Source: Thermochromatium tepidum ATCC 43061
GTDB lineage: Bacteria; Pseudomonadota; Gammaproteobacteria; Chromatiales; Chromatiaceae
Reading direction: 5' to 3'
Assembly (NCBI RefSeq): GCF_009664085.1
Contig: NZ_CP039268.1
Coordinates: 915,501-979,500, forward strand
Length of the DNA stretch: 64,000 nt
The translations under genes were made by a program, and so were the position numbers. The notes under the pieces are model-generated. The model did no database searches, was not told the origin of the DNA, and saw only the letters and a list, made by a program, of their open reading frames with translations. Numbering within the stretch: the first letter of the stretch is position 1; the number at the start of each line of letters is the position of its first letter. Positions 38,723 to 47,090 of the stretch are shown here, piece after piece.

Positions 38723-39481
38723 TCAATGTGGATGTTGGTATTCCAGGTCGGTGTGCGGTCCGATCAGTTCGTCCGCTGAGTGCGGATGCAGATGATCGTG
38801 TCGATGGGCATGGGTATGGCTGTGCAGGATGGCCTCCACAAGCCGACCCGCGACGAGCCGGACCGCCCGGGTCGCCAGCCGCGCCAGGAACGCCCAGTCG
38901 TGCGAGACCAGGATCATCGCCTGTTTTAGCCCCTCTAGATGGGCGATCAGCCGCTCGGCGGTTGCCTCGTCCAGGCCAGTGGTCGGTTCGTCGAGCAGCA
39001 GGACCTCGGGGTGCATCGCCAGCACGGTCGCGAGCGCGACCAGCCGCTTCTCGCCCGCCGACAACCGGTAGGTAATGCGCTCAGCGAAGTCGGCGAGTCC
39101 CAGATGATCGAGCGTCTCCAGGGCATCGGTGCGCGCCTGTTCAGGCGAACGCCCCAGATTCAAGGGACCGAAGGCGACATCCTCCAGCACCGTCGGGCAG
39201 AAGAGCTGATCGTCCGAGTCCTGGAACAGCAGACCGACCCGCGTCCGGACCTCATGGAAGTCGCGCTCATGCGTGCGTTCGCGCCCGAAGGCGAGGATTC
39301 GGCCCGAACTAGGGCGTTTGAGTCCGACCAGCAGGTGCAAAAGGGTCGTCTTGCCGGCCCCATTGGCCCCGATCAGGGCGACCCGCTCGCCTGGTTCGAG
39401 TCTGAAGTCCAGTTCGTGCAGGACACGGCGGTCGTGATAGTCGAAGCCGACTCGTTGCAGCTCGATCAGGGGCATCGTCAT
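38723..39481 (-). CDS. nikO: Nickel ECF transporter ATPase NikO/CbiO
   Basis: Energising ATPase of an energy-coupling-factor importer. Walker A is GANGAGKTT (residues 38-46), the signature is LSAGEKRLVALATVLA, Walker B VLLLDEPTTGLD and the H-loop VSHD. The C-terminal 35 residues are rich in histidine (HSHTHAHRHDHLHPH), suitable for binding nickel. It is the last gene of nikKMLQO; a 61-base gap separates it from nikQ. The 252 residues include the tail. Cobalt cannot be excluded from the ATPase alone, but operon members K and L point to nickel. Confidence 0.92.
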   Translation of the reverse strand: MTMPLIELQRVGFDYHDRRVLHELDFRLEPGERVALIGANGAGKTTLLHLLVGLKRPSSGRILAFGRERTHERDFHEVRTRVGLLFQDSDDQLFCPTVLEDVAFGPLNLGRSPEQARTDALETLDHLGLADFAERITYRLSAGEKRLVALATVLAMHPEVLLLDEPTTGLDEATAERLIAHLEGLKQAMILVSHDWAFLARLATRAVRLVAGRLVEAILHSHTHAHRHDHLHPHSADELIGPHTDLEYQHPH

Positions 39482-39542
39482 GGTCTCTTGATGGCGGCGA
39501 TGGGGTCGGGCAGGGCTCTAAGACTCATCAATCTGGCAAGCC

Positions 39543-40298
39543 TCAGCTCTGATCCAGCCAGACCAGTGCACCGAGCAGCAGGGCCAGACCAAGTGCGCCG
39601 AGCGTGTCCCCTGTGCGCCAGCGCGGCGTGTCGAGCCGGTATAGCCGCCCGTGGAAGCCACGACAGCGCATGGCGTCCATCACCCGCTCGGCGCGCGCCA
39701 GACTGCGTACCAGCAACATCCCCATCAGCCAGCCATAGACGCGCCAGGTGTGCCAGTCGGTACGCGGCACAAAGGCGCGCGCCCGCATGGCCTGACGCAA
39801 TCGGACGAATTCGGCATGAACGAGATGGATCTGGCGGGCCGTCATCAGCAGCAAATGGGTCAGCTTATCCGGTACACCGAGCCGTCCTAGCGCCTGACCG
39901 AGCACCACGGGGTCGAGCGTGCCGACCAGGGTGATGAGGGCAAGCACCACGGCATTGGCCTTGAACAGGATCATCAGGGCCAGGTCGCGCCCAGCCCTGC
40001 TCGCGCTCAATGATCCAAGGTCGAACCAGGGTTGGCCCGGTACGGTGAAGGGTAGGGTCAGCAGCACGATGAGCATGAAGCCTTCCAGGGCCAGCAGACG
40101 CCGGACCAGGTCGCGAGCCTTCAGTCCGGCGGCGAGTGCCAGACCGAGTGCTAGCCCTAGGGCCGAGCTCGTGCTGATGACATGATCGAGTCCGACCGTG
40201 ATCAATGCGAAGGCGAGTACGGCGATGACACGCAGACGTGGATCGCGCGCGACGATCCAGCCGGAACCCTTGATATCGGGGATGGGCGTGGCGGTCAC
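39543..40298 (-). CDS. nikQ: Nickel ECF transporter transmembrane subunit NikQ/CbiQ
   Basis: EcfT-type membrane subunit coupling the ATPase to the substrate-binding component. It has several helices and the coupling-helix motifs ARAERVMDAMRCRGF and LRQAMRARAF (variants of the Ala-Arg-Gly-type motifs). GTG 40298 is chosen since it overlaps the nikL stop (GTGA, 40298-40295) and gives 251 residues; the frame continues upstream inside nikL. Confidence 0.9.
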   Translation of the reverse strand: MTATPIPDIKGSGWIVARDPRLRVIAVLAFALITVGLDHVISTSSALGLALGLALAAGLKARDLVRRLLALEGFMLIVLLTLPFTVPGQPWFDLGSLSASRAGRDLALMILFKANAVVLALITLVGTLDPVVLGQALGRLGVPDKLTHLLLMTARQIHLVHAEFVRLRQAMRARAFVPRTDWHTWRVYGWLMGMLLVRSLARAERVMDAMRCRGFHGRLYRLDTPRWRTGDTLGALGLALLLGALVWLDQS

Positions 40299-40915
40299 GC
40301 ACGCTCGCCCGCACGACGACAACGCCACCAAAGCGCCAGTCCGGTCAGGCCCAGGATGTAGCCGATCCCGCCTAGGACATCCTGGAAGCGGACACGCTCC
40401 TCGAGTGCATTCAGGCGCTCGGCGAGCGGATGCGTCTGACGGGCGAGTGCCTGCTCGATGGCGCCGATCAGCGCCGGGTCGTGATCGAGCGGGACCCGGG
40501 ATGCGGTGATGTCCGCCGGGGGCTGAGTCCGAGTCGGTGACGACCCCGCGTCGGGGTTCGGAGCGGCGGGGGGCGGTGTGGTGGGCGACGAAGACGCGCC
40601 TTGCAGTGTCTCAGCCGCGATGACCCACTGAGCGCGATGCCCATCGCCAGTCTCGGCGACGAGCCGATGCTCGATCGGCGCGAGCGTACGATAGGCGAAG
40701 CCCCCGTCTTCCATCGGGGTCAGTTCGGCGAGCACGTGGCCTGCGCTGTCCTGGACCTCGACTCTGGCACCGCTCGCCCCGGCCCCGCCGACGAAATAGA
40801 CGCGACCGCGGATCCAATCGCCCTCGGTTTGGGCAAAGAGCTTGAGTTTGTGGGCCAGTGCAGGCTGGCTCAGCAGCGCCAGCAGCAGCAACCAGATCGA
40901 AGGGGTCTTAGTCAT
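40295..40915 (-). CDS. nikL: Nickel transporter accessory protein NikL
   Basis: The 206-residue product has a signal peptide (about 1-21, LLLLALLSQPALA) followed by AHKLKLFAQTEGDWIRGRVYFVGGAGASGARVEV, the pattern of NikL/CbiL proteins. A Pro/Thr-rich linker and a C-terminal helix (GYILGLTGLALWWRCRR) follow. After cleavage the new N terminus AH could coordinate nickel. It overlaps nikM by 8 bases and nikQ by 4. Confidence 0.85.
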   Translation of the reverse strand: MTKTPSIWLLLLALLSQPALAHKLKLFAQTEGDWIRGRVYFVGGAGASGARVEVQDSAGHVLAELTPMEDGGFAYRTLAPIEHRLVAETGDGHRAQWVIAAETLQGASSSPTTPPPAAPNPDAGSSPTRTQPPADITASRVPLDHDPALIGAIEQALARQTHPLAERLNALEERVRFQDVLGGIGYILGLTGLALWWRCRRAGERA

Positions 40916-41528
40916 GCAGGTTCGCTCCCGGCGACAGTATCTCGGGGGCGACCCGCTGCAAAAAACCGACGATGGTAGCCGTGATTAGTCCCTCGACCAG
41001 GGCCAGGGGTGGATAGGTCAGCGCCAGGATCTTGGCCGCAGGGCGGAAGGGCTCGCCGCTCAAGGCCAGGGTCGCGGCCACCAGCATCCCTGTCAGCATC
41101 ACCCCCAGGAGACCGGCCCCGAAGCCGATCCAGACCCGACGCGCCGGAGGCGCGTGCCCCAGCGCCGGGGCCAGCAGCCAGGCGCACATGAGCGCCGGGA
41201 GGGCCATGTTCAGGGTATTGACGCCCAGCACCAGAGGGCCGCCGAACCCGAAAAAGGCCGCCTGGAGGGCGAGCGCGACCAGGATCGCCGGCACCGCTGT
41301 CCAGCCGAGCAGTAGGCCCATGAGTCCATTGAGCAGTAGATGGACACTGGTCGGTCCCAGCGGGACGCTGATGAGCGATGAGACGAAGAACGCCGCCGAG
41401 AGCACGGCGGCATGGGGCAGACGGTCATAGTCGATCCGGCGTAAGGCCAGGGTCAAGAGGCTGGCTGTCATCACCCCACCGCCGATCAGGACCTGGGGCG
41501 TGAGCACACCCTCGGGGATATGGGCCAT
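40908..41528 (-). CDS. nikM: Nickel-binding S component NikM/CbiM
   Basis: Membrane substrate-binding subunit. It begins MAHIPEGVLTPQVLIGGG. In this family the free N terminus and the His near it form the metal site; here Met removal would expose Ala-His, so the site is kept in a MAH rather than MH version. Further marks are PHAAVLSAAFFVSSLISVPLGPTSVHLLLNG, which supplies the second histidine, and ALQAAFFGFGGPLVLGVNTLNMALP. The 206 residues are typical. It is followed by nikL and preceded by nikK after 13 bases. Confidence 0.93.
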   Translation of the reverse strand: MAHIPEGVLTPQVLIGGGVMTASLLTLALRRIDYDRLPHAAVLSAAFFVSSLISVPLGPTSVHLLLNGLMGLLLGWTAVPAILVALALQAAFFGFGGPLVLGVNTLNMALPALMCAWLLAPALGHAPPARRVWIGFGAGLLGVMLTGMLVAATLALSGEPFRPAAKILALTYPPLALVEGLITATIVGFLQRVAPEILSPGANLHD

Positions 41529-41541
41529 GCCTCGCTCCGCG

Positions 41542-42315
41542 CTATTTCATGTCACGGGTATGGACCCAGATGAGCGCGCCGGTCTCAACCGGCACCTCCT
41601 GGCCCTCCGGATTCTGGAGCGTCCGCTCGCTTTCCGGCAGCGCCGCGAAACCCCACCAGCCCGCACGCGGCATGGCATAGGCGAAGACACCCTGGGCATC
41701 GGTCTTGAGGACCTGGGTGACGAAGGCATCGGCCGGCGGGGTCAGCGAGCCGTCGTTGCGCCACTCGACCTCGACCTCGGCGAAGGGCACGGGTTGGCCA
41801 TTGCGCTTGACGATGCCGCGAAACAGATTGCCGGTCCAGAGACCATAGGGCCGGGTCAGGGGTGTGATCTCGACCGGAAGGCCGACCTCGGCGTCCCAGC
41901 CCCCACCACCGCCAAAACCATCGACCACGACCTTGGTGTAATGCACGATCATGACGCCCTCGGCCGGCTCCCAATAGGGGGCCGGTTCGACGAAAAAGAC
42001 ATGGTCGCCGGGTTGCTGGATCCGATAGCGGGCGCTATAGGCCGGTTGGCCATCCTGGGTGCGCGCTGTCAGGTTTGCGAGCAGATCCTCGCGCCCGGAG
42101 GGTGTCAGGACGCCAAACTGGACTGGGCGGCCCATGGCCATGGCTGGACCGCGCTCCATCGGGTGGGTGAAGGTCAGATCCAGGGTGATCTCGCTTGAAG
42201 ACGGATCTGTCACCACATCCGTAGAGGGGATGAGCTCCTGGAAATGGGCCTGGGCGGCCAGGGCGATGAAAAGGCCGAGCCAGGTGAAATGGCGGAACGG
42301 ACTGAGGTCTCGCAT
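41542..42315 (-). CDS. nikK: Nickel transporter periplasmic protein NikK (DUF4198)
   Basis: The product has a signal peptide (about 1-23, [11 protein letters not shown]) and then [13 protein letters not shown]; the AH after cleavage and the Ig-like DUF4198 domain are typical of NikK. The stretches [25 protein letters not shown] and [17 protein letters not shown] belong to the family. It is the first gene of the operon, 257 residues. No clear Shine-Dalgarno site stands before ATG 42315. Confidence 0.87.
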   Translation of the reverse strand: MRDLSPFRHFTWLGLFIALAAQAHFQELIPSTDVVTDPSSSEITLDLTFTHPMERGPAMAMGRPVQFGVLTPSGREDLLANLTARTQDGQPAYSARYRIQQPGDHVFFVEPAPYWEPAEGVMIVHYTKVVVDGFGGGGGWDAEVGLPVEITPLTRPYGLWTGNLFRGIVKRNGQPVPFAEVEVEWRNDGSLTPPADAFVTQVLKTDAQGVFAYAMPRAGWWGFAALPESERTLQNPEGQEVPVETGALIWVHTRDMK

Positions 42316-42346
42316 CGGGGGAGATCGCTCGAAGGCTATCGACTGA

Positions 42347-42385
42347 GTATGAGCGGATACTGATTCATCACACTTCAGACTGTCA
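42347..42385 (-). promoter_or_regulatory. Candidate promoter and NikR-like site for nikKMLQO
   Basis: On the minus strand TTGACA (42385-42380) and an 18-base spacer lead to CAGTAT, a poor -10. Overlapping it are half-sites TGATGA (42370-42365) and TCATAC (42352-42347) separated by 12 bases. They resemble the E. coli NikR box halves GTATGA/TCATAC, whose spacer is 16. The half-site match is suggestive, the spacing is not standard. Confidence 0.35.
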
Positions 42386-42396
42386 AGCCGGTTTCG

Positions 42397-42750
42397 TCAT
42401 CCCGCCTCAGACAGCGTCGAGGGCTGTCCCTGGGTCTCCTTGACGGCGATCTGCTGGCGCAACTGATCGATCTGATCACCGAGTTTACGGAGCGCGCTGA
42501 TCTGCTCGCGCAGATAGTTGATCTCCTCTTGCATGCGCAGGCTGCCCTGGGCGCGCTCGCGTCGGGTGCGCAGCTCGGCGAGTGCCTCCTTGAGTTCCTG
42601 CGAGCCAGGATTCTTGCGCGCAAACGGCGGCGGGATAGATGTCTTGGCACGATCCAACGTCGAATCGGATTTATTGCCATAGACACGATCGAGGATGGCT
42701 TCCAGGTCGCTACTGAAATGAACGCTGGTCTTTTGAGACTGCTTGGCCAT
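42397..42750 (-). CDS. Coiled-coil protein of unknown function
   Basis: The 117-residue hydrophilic product begins MAKQSQKTSVHFSSDLEAILDRVYGNKS, and its second half (about 60-105, ELKEALAELRTRRERAQGSLRMQEEINYLREQISALRKL) is a predicted coiled coil. There are no membrane segments and no cysteines. The start is the first methionine that leaves the upstream low-complexity sequence; an earlier start at 42846 is possible. It has no recognisable family and lies 122 bases from the SPOR-domain gene. Confidence 0.65.
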   Translation of the reverse strand: MAKQSQKTSVHFSSDLEAILDRVYGNKSDSTLDRAKTSIPPPFARKNPGSQELKEALAELRTRRERAQGSLRMQEEINYLREQISALRKLGDQIDQLRQQIAVKETQGQPSTLSEAG

Positions 42751-42872
42751 GGATGAAATCCCTGCTGCGATGGGCCTCGATGATAACGGCTCATGAATAT
42801 AGCCGCGGACCTGTCTTCGAATCTGAGAGCGGGTCTGCGCGATCATCGTTCATCAATCATCAAGGTGCGTGA

Positions 42873-44093
42873 TCAGTTTCCGGATCTCCGAACCTCGGTC
42901 AGTTCTGTTTCGGGCCTGAGTTTGCGAATCCAGATGTTCAGATTGGCCAGTTCGGGCGGTAGCCTGGTGGTGATGGCCTCGGCCGCCTCCCGGGTCTCGT
43001 GCAGACTGTGGATCAGGACGAACCAGGGGCGCCCTTGATAGGTCTCCCGACGATAGTAATAGATCGTTGGCAGCACATGATCTGCGGCGAAGCGTTCGAG
43101 TGCTTCGAGGCTGTGAAAGCCGATGAGCTGCACCGTAAAGGGTCGATCTCCGACCTGGACCGGACGGGTCACGAGCGAAGCGCTCGGTTTGACCCTGACC
43201 GCCTCGGCCTGGCCTGCCGCGTTCGTGGTCTCTGACGCACGGGACGATTCAGAATCCGCAACGGGGTGAACTGGGGTAGACGCACTCGACTCCATTTCTG
43301 GTTTTGGGGATGAATCGGCACCGTCCGTCGGGGTGTCTCGCGCCTCGGAGCCCGACGCGGTCCCCTCGGGCGCACGCGTGTCTGTGGTCGGTTCCAATTC
43401 GGTTGCGGATTGTGGTGACGGGGTGCGCTCGGTCTCTCGCTCGGTCAGCGAGATGCTGGGTGGTTCAGGTTCGTGGTTTGGGGCAGGCTGGAGACGCAAG
43501 TCCAGATCCAGCGGAGGCGCCTCGTCCAATCGCTCGATGGACTTAGAGATCTCGGCCAGGGCGGCGGACAGTCGATCGAGTTGGAGGCGTGTCTGCGGCT
43601 CGGGTTCGTTAGGAGACGAGGCGTCAATTCGTTCCAGGGTTTTCTTCAGATCGGTCAGCTGCGTCTCGAAGGCCTGCTGGGTGGCATTGAGCTTGAGGAG
43701 AAAGAAGATCAGCGTCCCGGCCACCAGCAAACTGAACAGCAACAACAGCATCGCCATGAGTGAGCCATGACGCTTCAGTCGATTGTCGAGTTCGTCGCGC
43801 TGGGTCTGGAGCGTGCGCAACAGACGTGTGTCGGCGCGACGCCGGTCGTCATCGACATCGCCGATGCGCGCGATCAGCGAGAGCTCGAGCTTCTGGAGGT
43901 CCTGACGGTACTGGTTGAGGCTGGCTATGATCCGGGAGATTTGGGTGGCCTGGGCCTTGAGATAGCGCTGGAGCACCTCCCCGGCATTCGTGGATCGCTC
44001 GGCACTGCCCGACGCTTGAGCCGGACGGGTGGCGCCGTCTGTATCGGCGGTCCGGCGCAATGAATCTGGCTGGGTTGTCTCTGTCTTGTCCAT
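42873..44093 (-). CDS. SPOR-domain membrane protein
   Basis: The 406-residue product has a cytoplasmic N-terminal part with coiled-coil tendency (about 35-110), one membrane helix (111-134, SLMAMLLLLFSLLVAGTLIFFLL), a periplasmic coiled coil (135-185) and a long Pro/Ser/Glu/Thr-rich linker. A C-terminal SPOR-type domain (about 325-395) follows: RPFTVQLIGFHSLEALERFAADH and YQGRPWFVLIHSLHETREAAEAI. SPOR domains bind denuded septal peptidoglycan, and the layout is like DamX. A cell-division or envelope role is inferred; neighbours include a periplasmic protease and a PBP4-like enzyme. Confidence 0.8.
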   Translation of the reverse strand: MDKTETTQPDSLRRTADTDGATRPAQASGSAERSTNAGEVLQRYLKAQATQISRIIASLNQYRQDLQKLELSLIARIGDVDDDRRRADTRLLRTLQTQRDELDNRLKRHGSLMAMLLLLFSLLVAGTLIFFLLKLNATQQAFETQLTDLKKTLERIDASSPNEPEPQTRLQLDRLSAALAEISKSIERLDEAPPLDLDLRLQPAPNHEPEPPSISLTERETERTPSPQSATELEPTTDTRAPEGTASGSEARDTPTDGADSSPKPEMESSASTPVHPVADSESSRASETTNAAGQAEAVRVKPSASLVTRPVQVGDRPFTVQLIGFHSLEALERFAADHVLPTIYYYRRETYQGRPWFVLIHSLHETREAAEAITTRLPPELANLNIWIRKLRPETELTEVRRSGN

Positions 44094-44208
44094 CGAACGC
44101 TTCTCGTTGCTGTAACACCCTGTCGATGCAAGATGAACCCTTTGTCAACCGCAGTAGCCCAAACTCTAGAGTAGTCCATGGTGGAGTGCAAACCAGGTCG
44201 CCGAGTGA

Positions 44209-45108
44209 CTAGGGTCGTGGTTCACCTTGACCGGTCAAGGCGCGCAGTGCCGCGCGGGCGCGATTGCTGGGCACGGCAAAGCCGATACCGACATTGCCCC
44301 CGGTGGGTCCGATCAGGGCGGTGTTGATGCCGACGACCTCGCCGGCCAGATTGACGAGCGGACCGCCCGAGTTGCCCGGATTGATCGAGGCATCGGTCTG
44401 GATCAGCTTGCCGAGTCGGCTGCCGCCGACACCGCTGCGCCCCAGCGCACTGACGATCCCTAGTGTGGCCGTCTGGCCAAGACCAAAGGGGTTGCCGATG
44501 GCGACCACGAAATCCCCGACTTCCAGCCGGTCCGAATCCCCGAGCGGCAGCGGACGGATGGCGACCGGCGGGATCTGAAGGATGGCCAGATCCGAACCGC
44601 TGTCGGCACCGAGCCTTCGGGCCTCGAAGCTGCGCTGATCCTTGAGTGTGACCTGGATGCGCGTGGCGCCCTTGAGCAGATGCTCGTTGGTCATCACATA
44701 GCCACGCGCGGAGTCGACGATAAAGCCCGACCCCTGACTGTGGCGACGCTCGATAGGGGGGATCTCGGGGATGGGCAATCCCATGCGGTCGAGGAAGTGG
44801 CGGAAATCAGGGTCGTTGAGAAAGGGGTGCTCCTCGCGCGGGATGCGTGAGTCGACCGTGATGTTGACGACGGCGGGTGTCACCTGGCGCAACAAGGGCG
44901 CGAGGCTGGGATAGCCCGAAGCCCCGGGGATCGCGCCACCCTTGATCAGGCCGTTCGGATCCAAGCGTGCCGAATCCGTGCCCGTCGGCGAGGGGCCGAT
45001 CACGCAGGCCGTGAGTAGCGCGCCAGCCAGCAGCAGTGCGCCCCAGTGAAGCGCGCCTCTGGAGCCGCGAGCGATACCGACGCCGGGATGGAATCGAGTG
45101 ACCGACAT
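44209..45108 (-). CDS. HtrA/DegP-type serine protease lipoprotein without PDZ domain
   Basis: A lipoprotein signal ends in LLTAC (C35), followed by a trypsin-like S1C protease domain. The triad is intact: H143 in MTNEHLLKG, D173 in GSDLAIL, S247 in GNSGGP. The 299-residue protein ends right after the catalytic domain (ALTGQGEPRP), with no PDZ domain, whereas DegP/DegS have one or two. An inner or outer membrane-tethered periplasmic protease is expected. Its start is 13 bases from the dacB stop, so the two are probably cotranscribed. Confidence 0.87.
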   Translation of the reverse strand: MSVTRFHPGVGIARGSRGALHWGALLLAGALLTACVIGPSPTGTDSARLDPNGLIKGGAIPGASGYPSLAPLLRQVTPAVVNITVDSRIPREEHPFLNDPDFRHFLDRMGLPIPEIPPIERRHSQGSGFIVDSARGYVMTNEHLLKGATRIQVTLKDQRSFEARRLGADSGSDLAILQIPPVAIRPLPLGDSDRLEVGDFVVAIGNPFGLGQTATLGIVSALGRSGVGGSRLGKLIQTDASINPGNSGGPLVNLAGEVVGINTALIGPTGGNVGIGFAVPSNRARAALRALTGQGEPRP

Positions 45109-45121
45109 GCGTCAATCCGGC

Positions 45122-46312
45122 TCAGCGCGCCAGCTGGCTGGCGACCTGGCGTCTGAGGTCATAAGCCACGGGTTGTTCGATGAGTAGGGCAAATGGCTCC
45201 CAAACGCCACCGCGCCGGACATAACCGGCATAGCTGCTGATGCCGCTCAGGGTGCCGGTCTTGGCGCGGACATTGGGGTCGTCGTCCTGCTGGGGCATCA
45301 GGTCGCGATAGGGCGCGAAGGCCTCGAGCAGCTCGACGAGCTGGCGCGCGCTCAAGCGATTGGCGCGCGATAGACCGGCGCCGTCGTCGATGGTAAATCC
45401 GGTCCAGCCGAACCGCCGCCGGGCAAAGTCGGTCAGGGCGCGCTGCGCCTGTCCCGGACGGATCTGGCCCTGTCCATCCGGTGCGGCCAGACGCAGGAAG
45501 AGTGCGTTGGCGATGAAGTTATTGGAGTACTTGAGCATGGGCGCAACCATCTCGGCCAGGGTACGGCTGTTTTGGTAGCGCAAGAGGCGTTTGGCAGTCC
45601 CCGGTGTAGTGGCAAGTTGCTGTCTGTCCCCGACCTCGATGCCGGCGGTCCTAAGCTTGGCGGCCAGCAGTTCGCCGAAATAGCGCAGGGCGAGCGCGCG
45701 TTCGCGCAGATTGATGCGCTGCTGACCCTGGGGTCCGAGGCGACCGAGACGTTCGCCGGTGGCGGTCAGGGGCGTCTGCGGCTCGGCGCTGTGGATGTGT
45801 TCGCCCTCGCGGATCAGATTGAGGGTGTTGAAGTTCGCCGCCAGGGCCGTGACCGGGGCGTCATAGGGGTTGCTCGAGGTCGAGCGCCCAGCGATCTCGA
45901 GGTCCGGATCGAAAAGACTGTCGTCGAGACCGATTCCAGCGACCCGGTGCACACCCTGCCGTTTGATCGCCGTGACCAGGCGATCGAGTTCTTCGGAGAC
46001 CAGATAGGGATCGGCGTACCCCTTGACCCAGAGCCAGCCGGAGGCGTCCTGGAAGAGGTCGGTGTGGAAGCGATGATCGCGTCCCCAGCTCTCGAGCGCC
46101 GCATAGGCGGTCAGGAGCTTCAGGGTCGAGGCCGGGATACGCGCGACCTCGGCCTGATAGGCGATCCGGTCACGTCCGCGCTCCTTGACCAGCAGACTGG
46201 CCTGCGGGAGCGCGCGCACCTGGACGACCGGGTCCTCGGCCAGGGCCGCGTGTGCAAGACCGAGCCAGAGCACGGCGATGAGTACGAGCCAGTGAGGGCG
46301 ATGGGCAGTCAT
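45122..46312 (-). CDS. dacB: D-alanyl-D-alanine carboxypeptidase/endopeptidase, PBP4 (S13) family
   Basis: Periplasmic enzyme that trims or cleaves peptidoglycan cross-links. It has a signal peptide (1-25, ending AALA), and all three penicillin-binding motifs: S62-T-L-K65 in IPASTLKLLT, the SxN motif in YSNNFIANAL, and KTG in RAKTGTLSGISSYAGY. The 396 residues are shorter than E. coli PBP4 (477), consistent with a reduced insertion domain. It shares a likely transcript with the HtrA-like gene downstream. Confidence 0.87.
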   Translation of the reverse strand: MTAHRPHWLVLIAVLWLGLAHAALAEDPVVQVRALPQASLLVKERGRDRIAYQAEVARIPASTLKLLTAYAALESWGRDHRFHTDLFQDASGWLWVKGYADPYLVSEELDRLVTAIKRQGVHRVAGIGLDDSLFDPDLEIAGRSTSSNPYDAPVTALAANFNTLNLIREGEHIHSAEPQTPLTATGERLGRLGPQGQQRINLRERALALRYFGELLAAKLRTAGIEVGDRQQLATTPGTAKRLLRYQNSRTLAEMVAPMLKYSNNFIANALFLRLAAPDGQGQIRPGQAQRALTDFARRRFGWTGFTIDDGAGLSRANRLSARQLVELLEAFAPYRDLMPQQDDDPNVRAKTGTLSGISSYAGYVRRGGVWEPFALLIEQPVAYDLRRQVASQLAR

Positions 46313-46421
46313 CTGATGAAGTCAGGGGCTGTGTTGACAGGCGCCAGACAGCATACCGCAATCCCGAACTCGAACCGTATTCAGGATGACCGGCTGCAAA
46401 CGCCGAGCGTCCTGGCGGCCT

Positions 46422-47090
46422 TCAGCGACCCACCTGGAGACAGGCGGCGATGGCTCGCGCATCCGGTGCGTCCATCCAGGGGACGGCGCCGAGACAGGGG
46501 GCCTGGATCAGCGTCTGGAGCGTCTTCAGGTTGGCCTCGGGGGCCAGCAGGTCTGGATCCACCTGATTGGCGATCCAGCCGGCCAGTTCCAGACCGCTTC
46601 CCTGGATCGACTCAGCCGTCAGCAGGGCATGATTGAGACAGCCGAGCCTGAGCCCGACCACCAGGATCACCGGCAGCCCAAGCGTGCGCGGGATATCGCC
46701 GACGAAGCACTCGGGCCCCAGTGGAACGCGCCAGCCGCCGATGCCCTCGACCAGCACCCAGTCGGCCTGCCGACTCAGCTCGGCGTGCGCCGCGCGGATG
46801 CGCTCGAGTTCGATCGAGATCGCGGCCTGCTCGGCGGCCAGATGTGGCGCGATCGGCGGCAGGAAGGCATAGGGATTGACCAAGGCATAGGGGACCGCGA
46901 ACGTGCCCTGGGCCTGGAGACGCTCGGCATCGGCATGGCGCAGTCCATCGGGACTCGGGTCACAGCCGCTTGCGACCGGTTTCATGCCCAGTACCCGCTG
47001 TCCGCGTATCTGCAGGGCGGCCATGAGCCCGAGGGTGATCTCGGTCTTGCCGCAGCCGGTATCTGTTCCCGTGATGAAGTATCCGCTCAT
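46422..47090 (-). CDS. bioD: Dethiobiotin synthetase
   Basis: ATP-dependent carboxylase forming the ureido ring of dethiobiotin. The P-loop GTDTGCGKTEITLGLM is at residues 8-23, with the ligand segment MKPVASGC next to it and the region VEGIGGWRVPL. The 222 residues match. ATG 47090 overlaps the bioC stop (ATGA). It is the last gene of bioBFHCD. Confidence 0.95.
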   Translation of the reverse strand: MSGYFITGTDTGCGKTEITLGLMAALQIRGQRVLGMKPVASGCDPSPDGLRHADAERLQAQGTFAVPYALVNPYAFLPPIAPHLAAEQAAISIELERIRAAHAELSRQADWVLVEGIGGWRVPLGPECFVGDIPRTLGLPVILVVGLRLGCLNHALLTAESIQGSGLELAGWIANQVDPDLLAPEANLKTLQTLIQAPCLGAVPWMDAPDARAIAACLQVGR

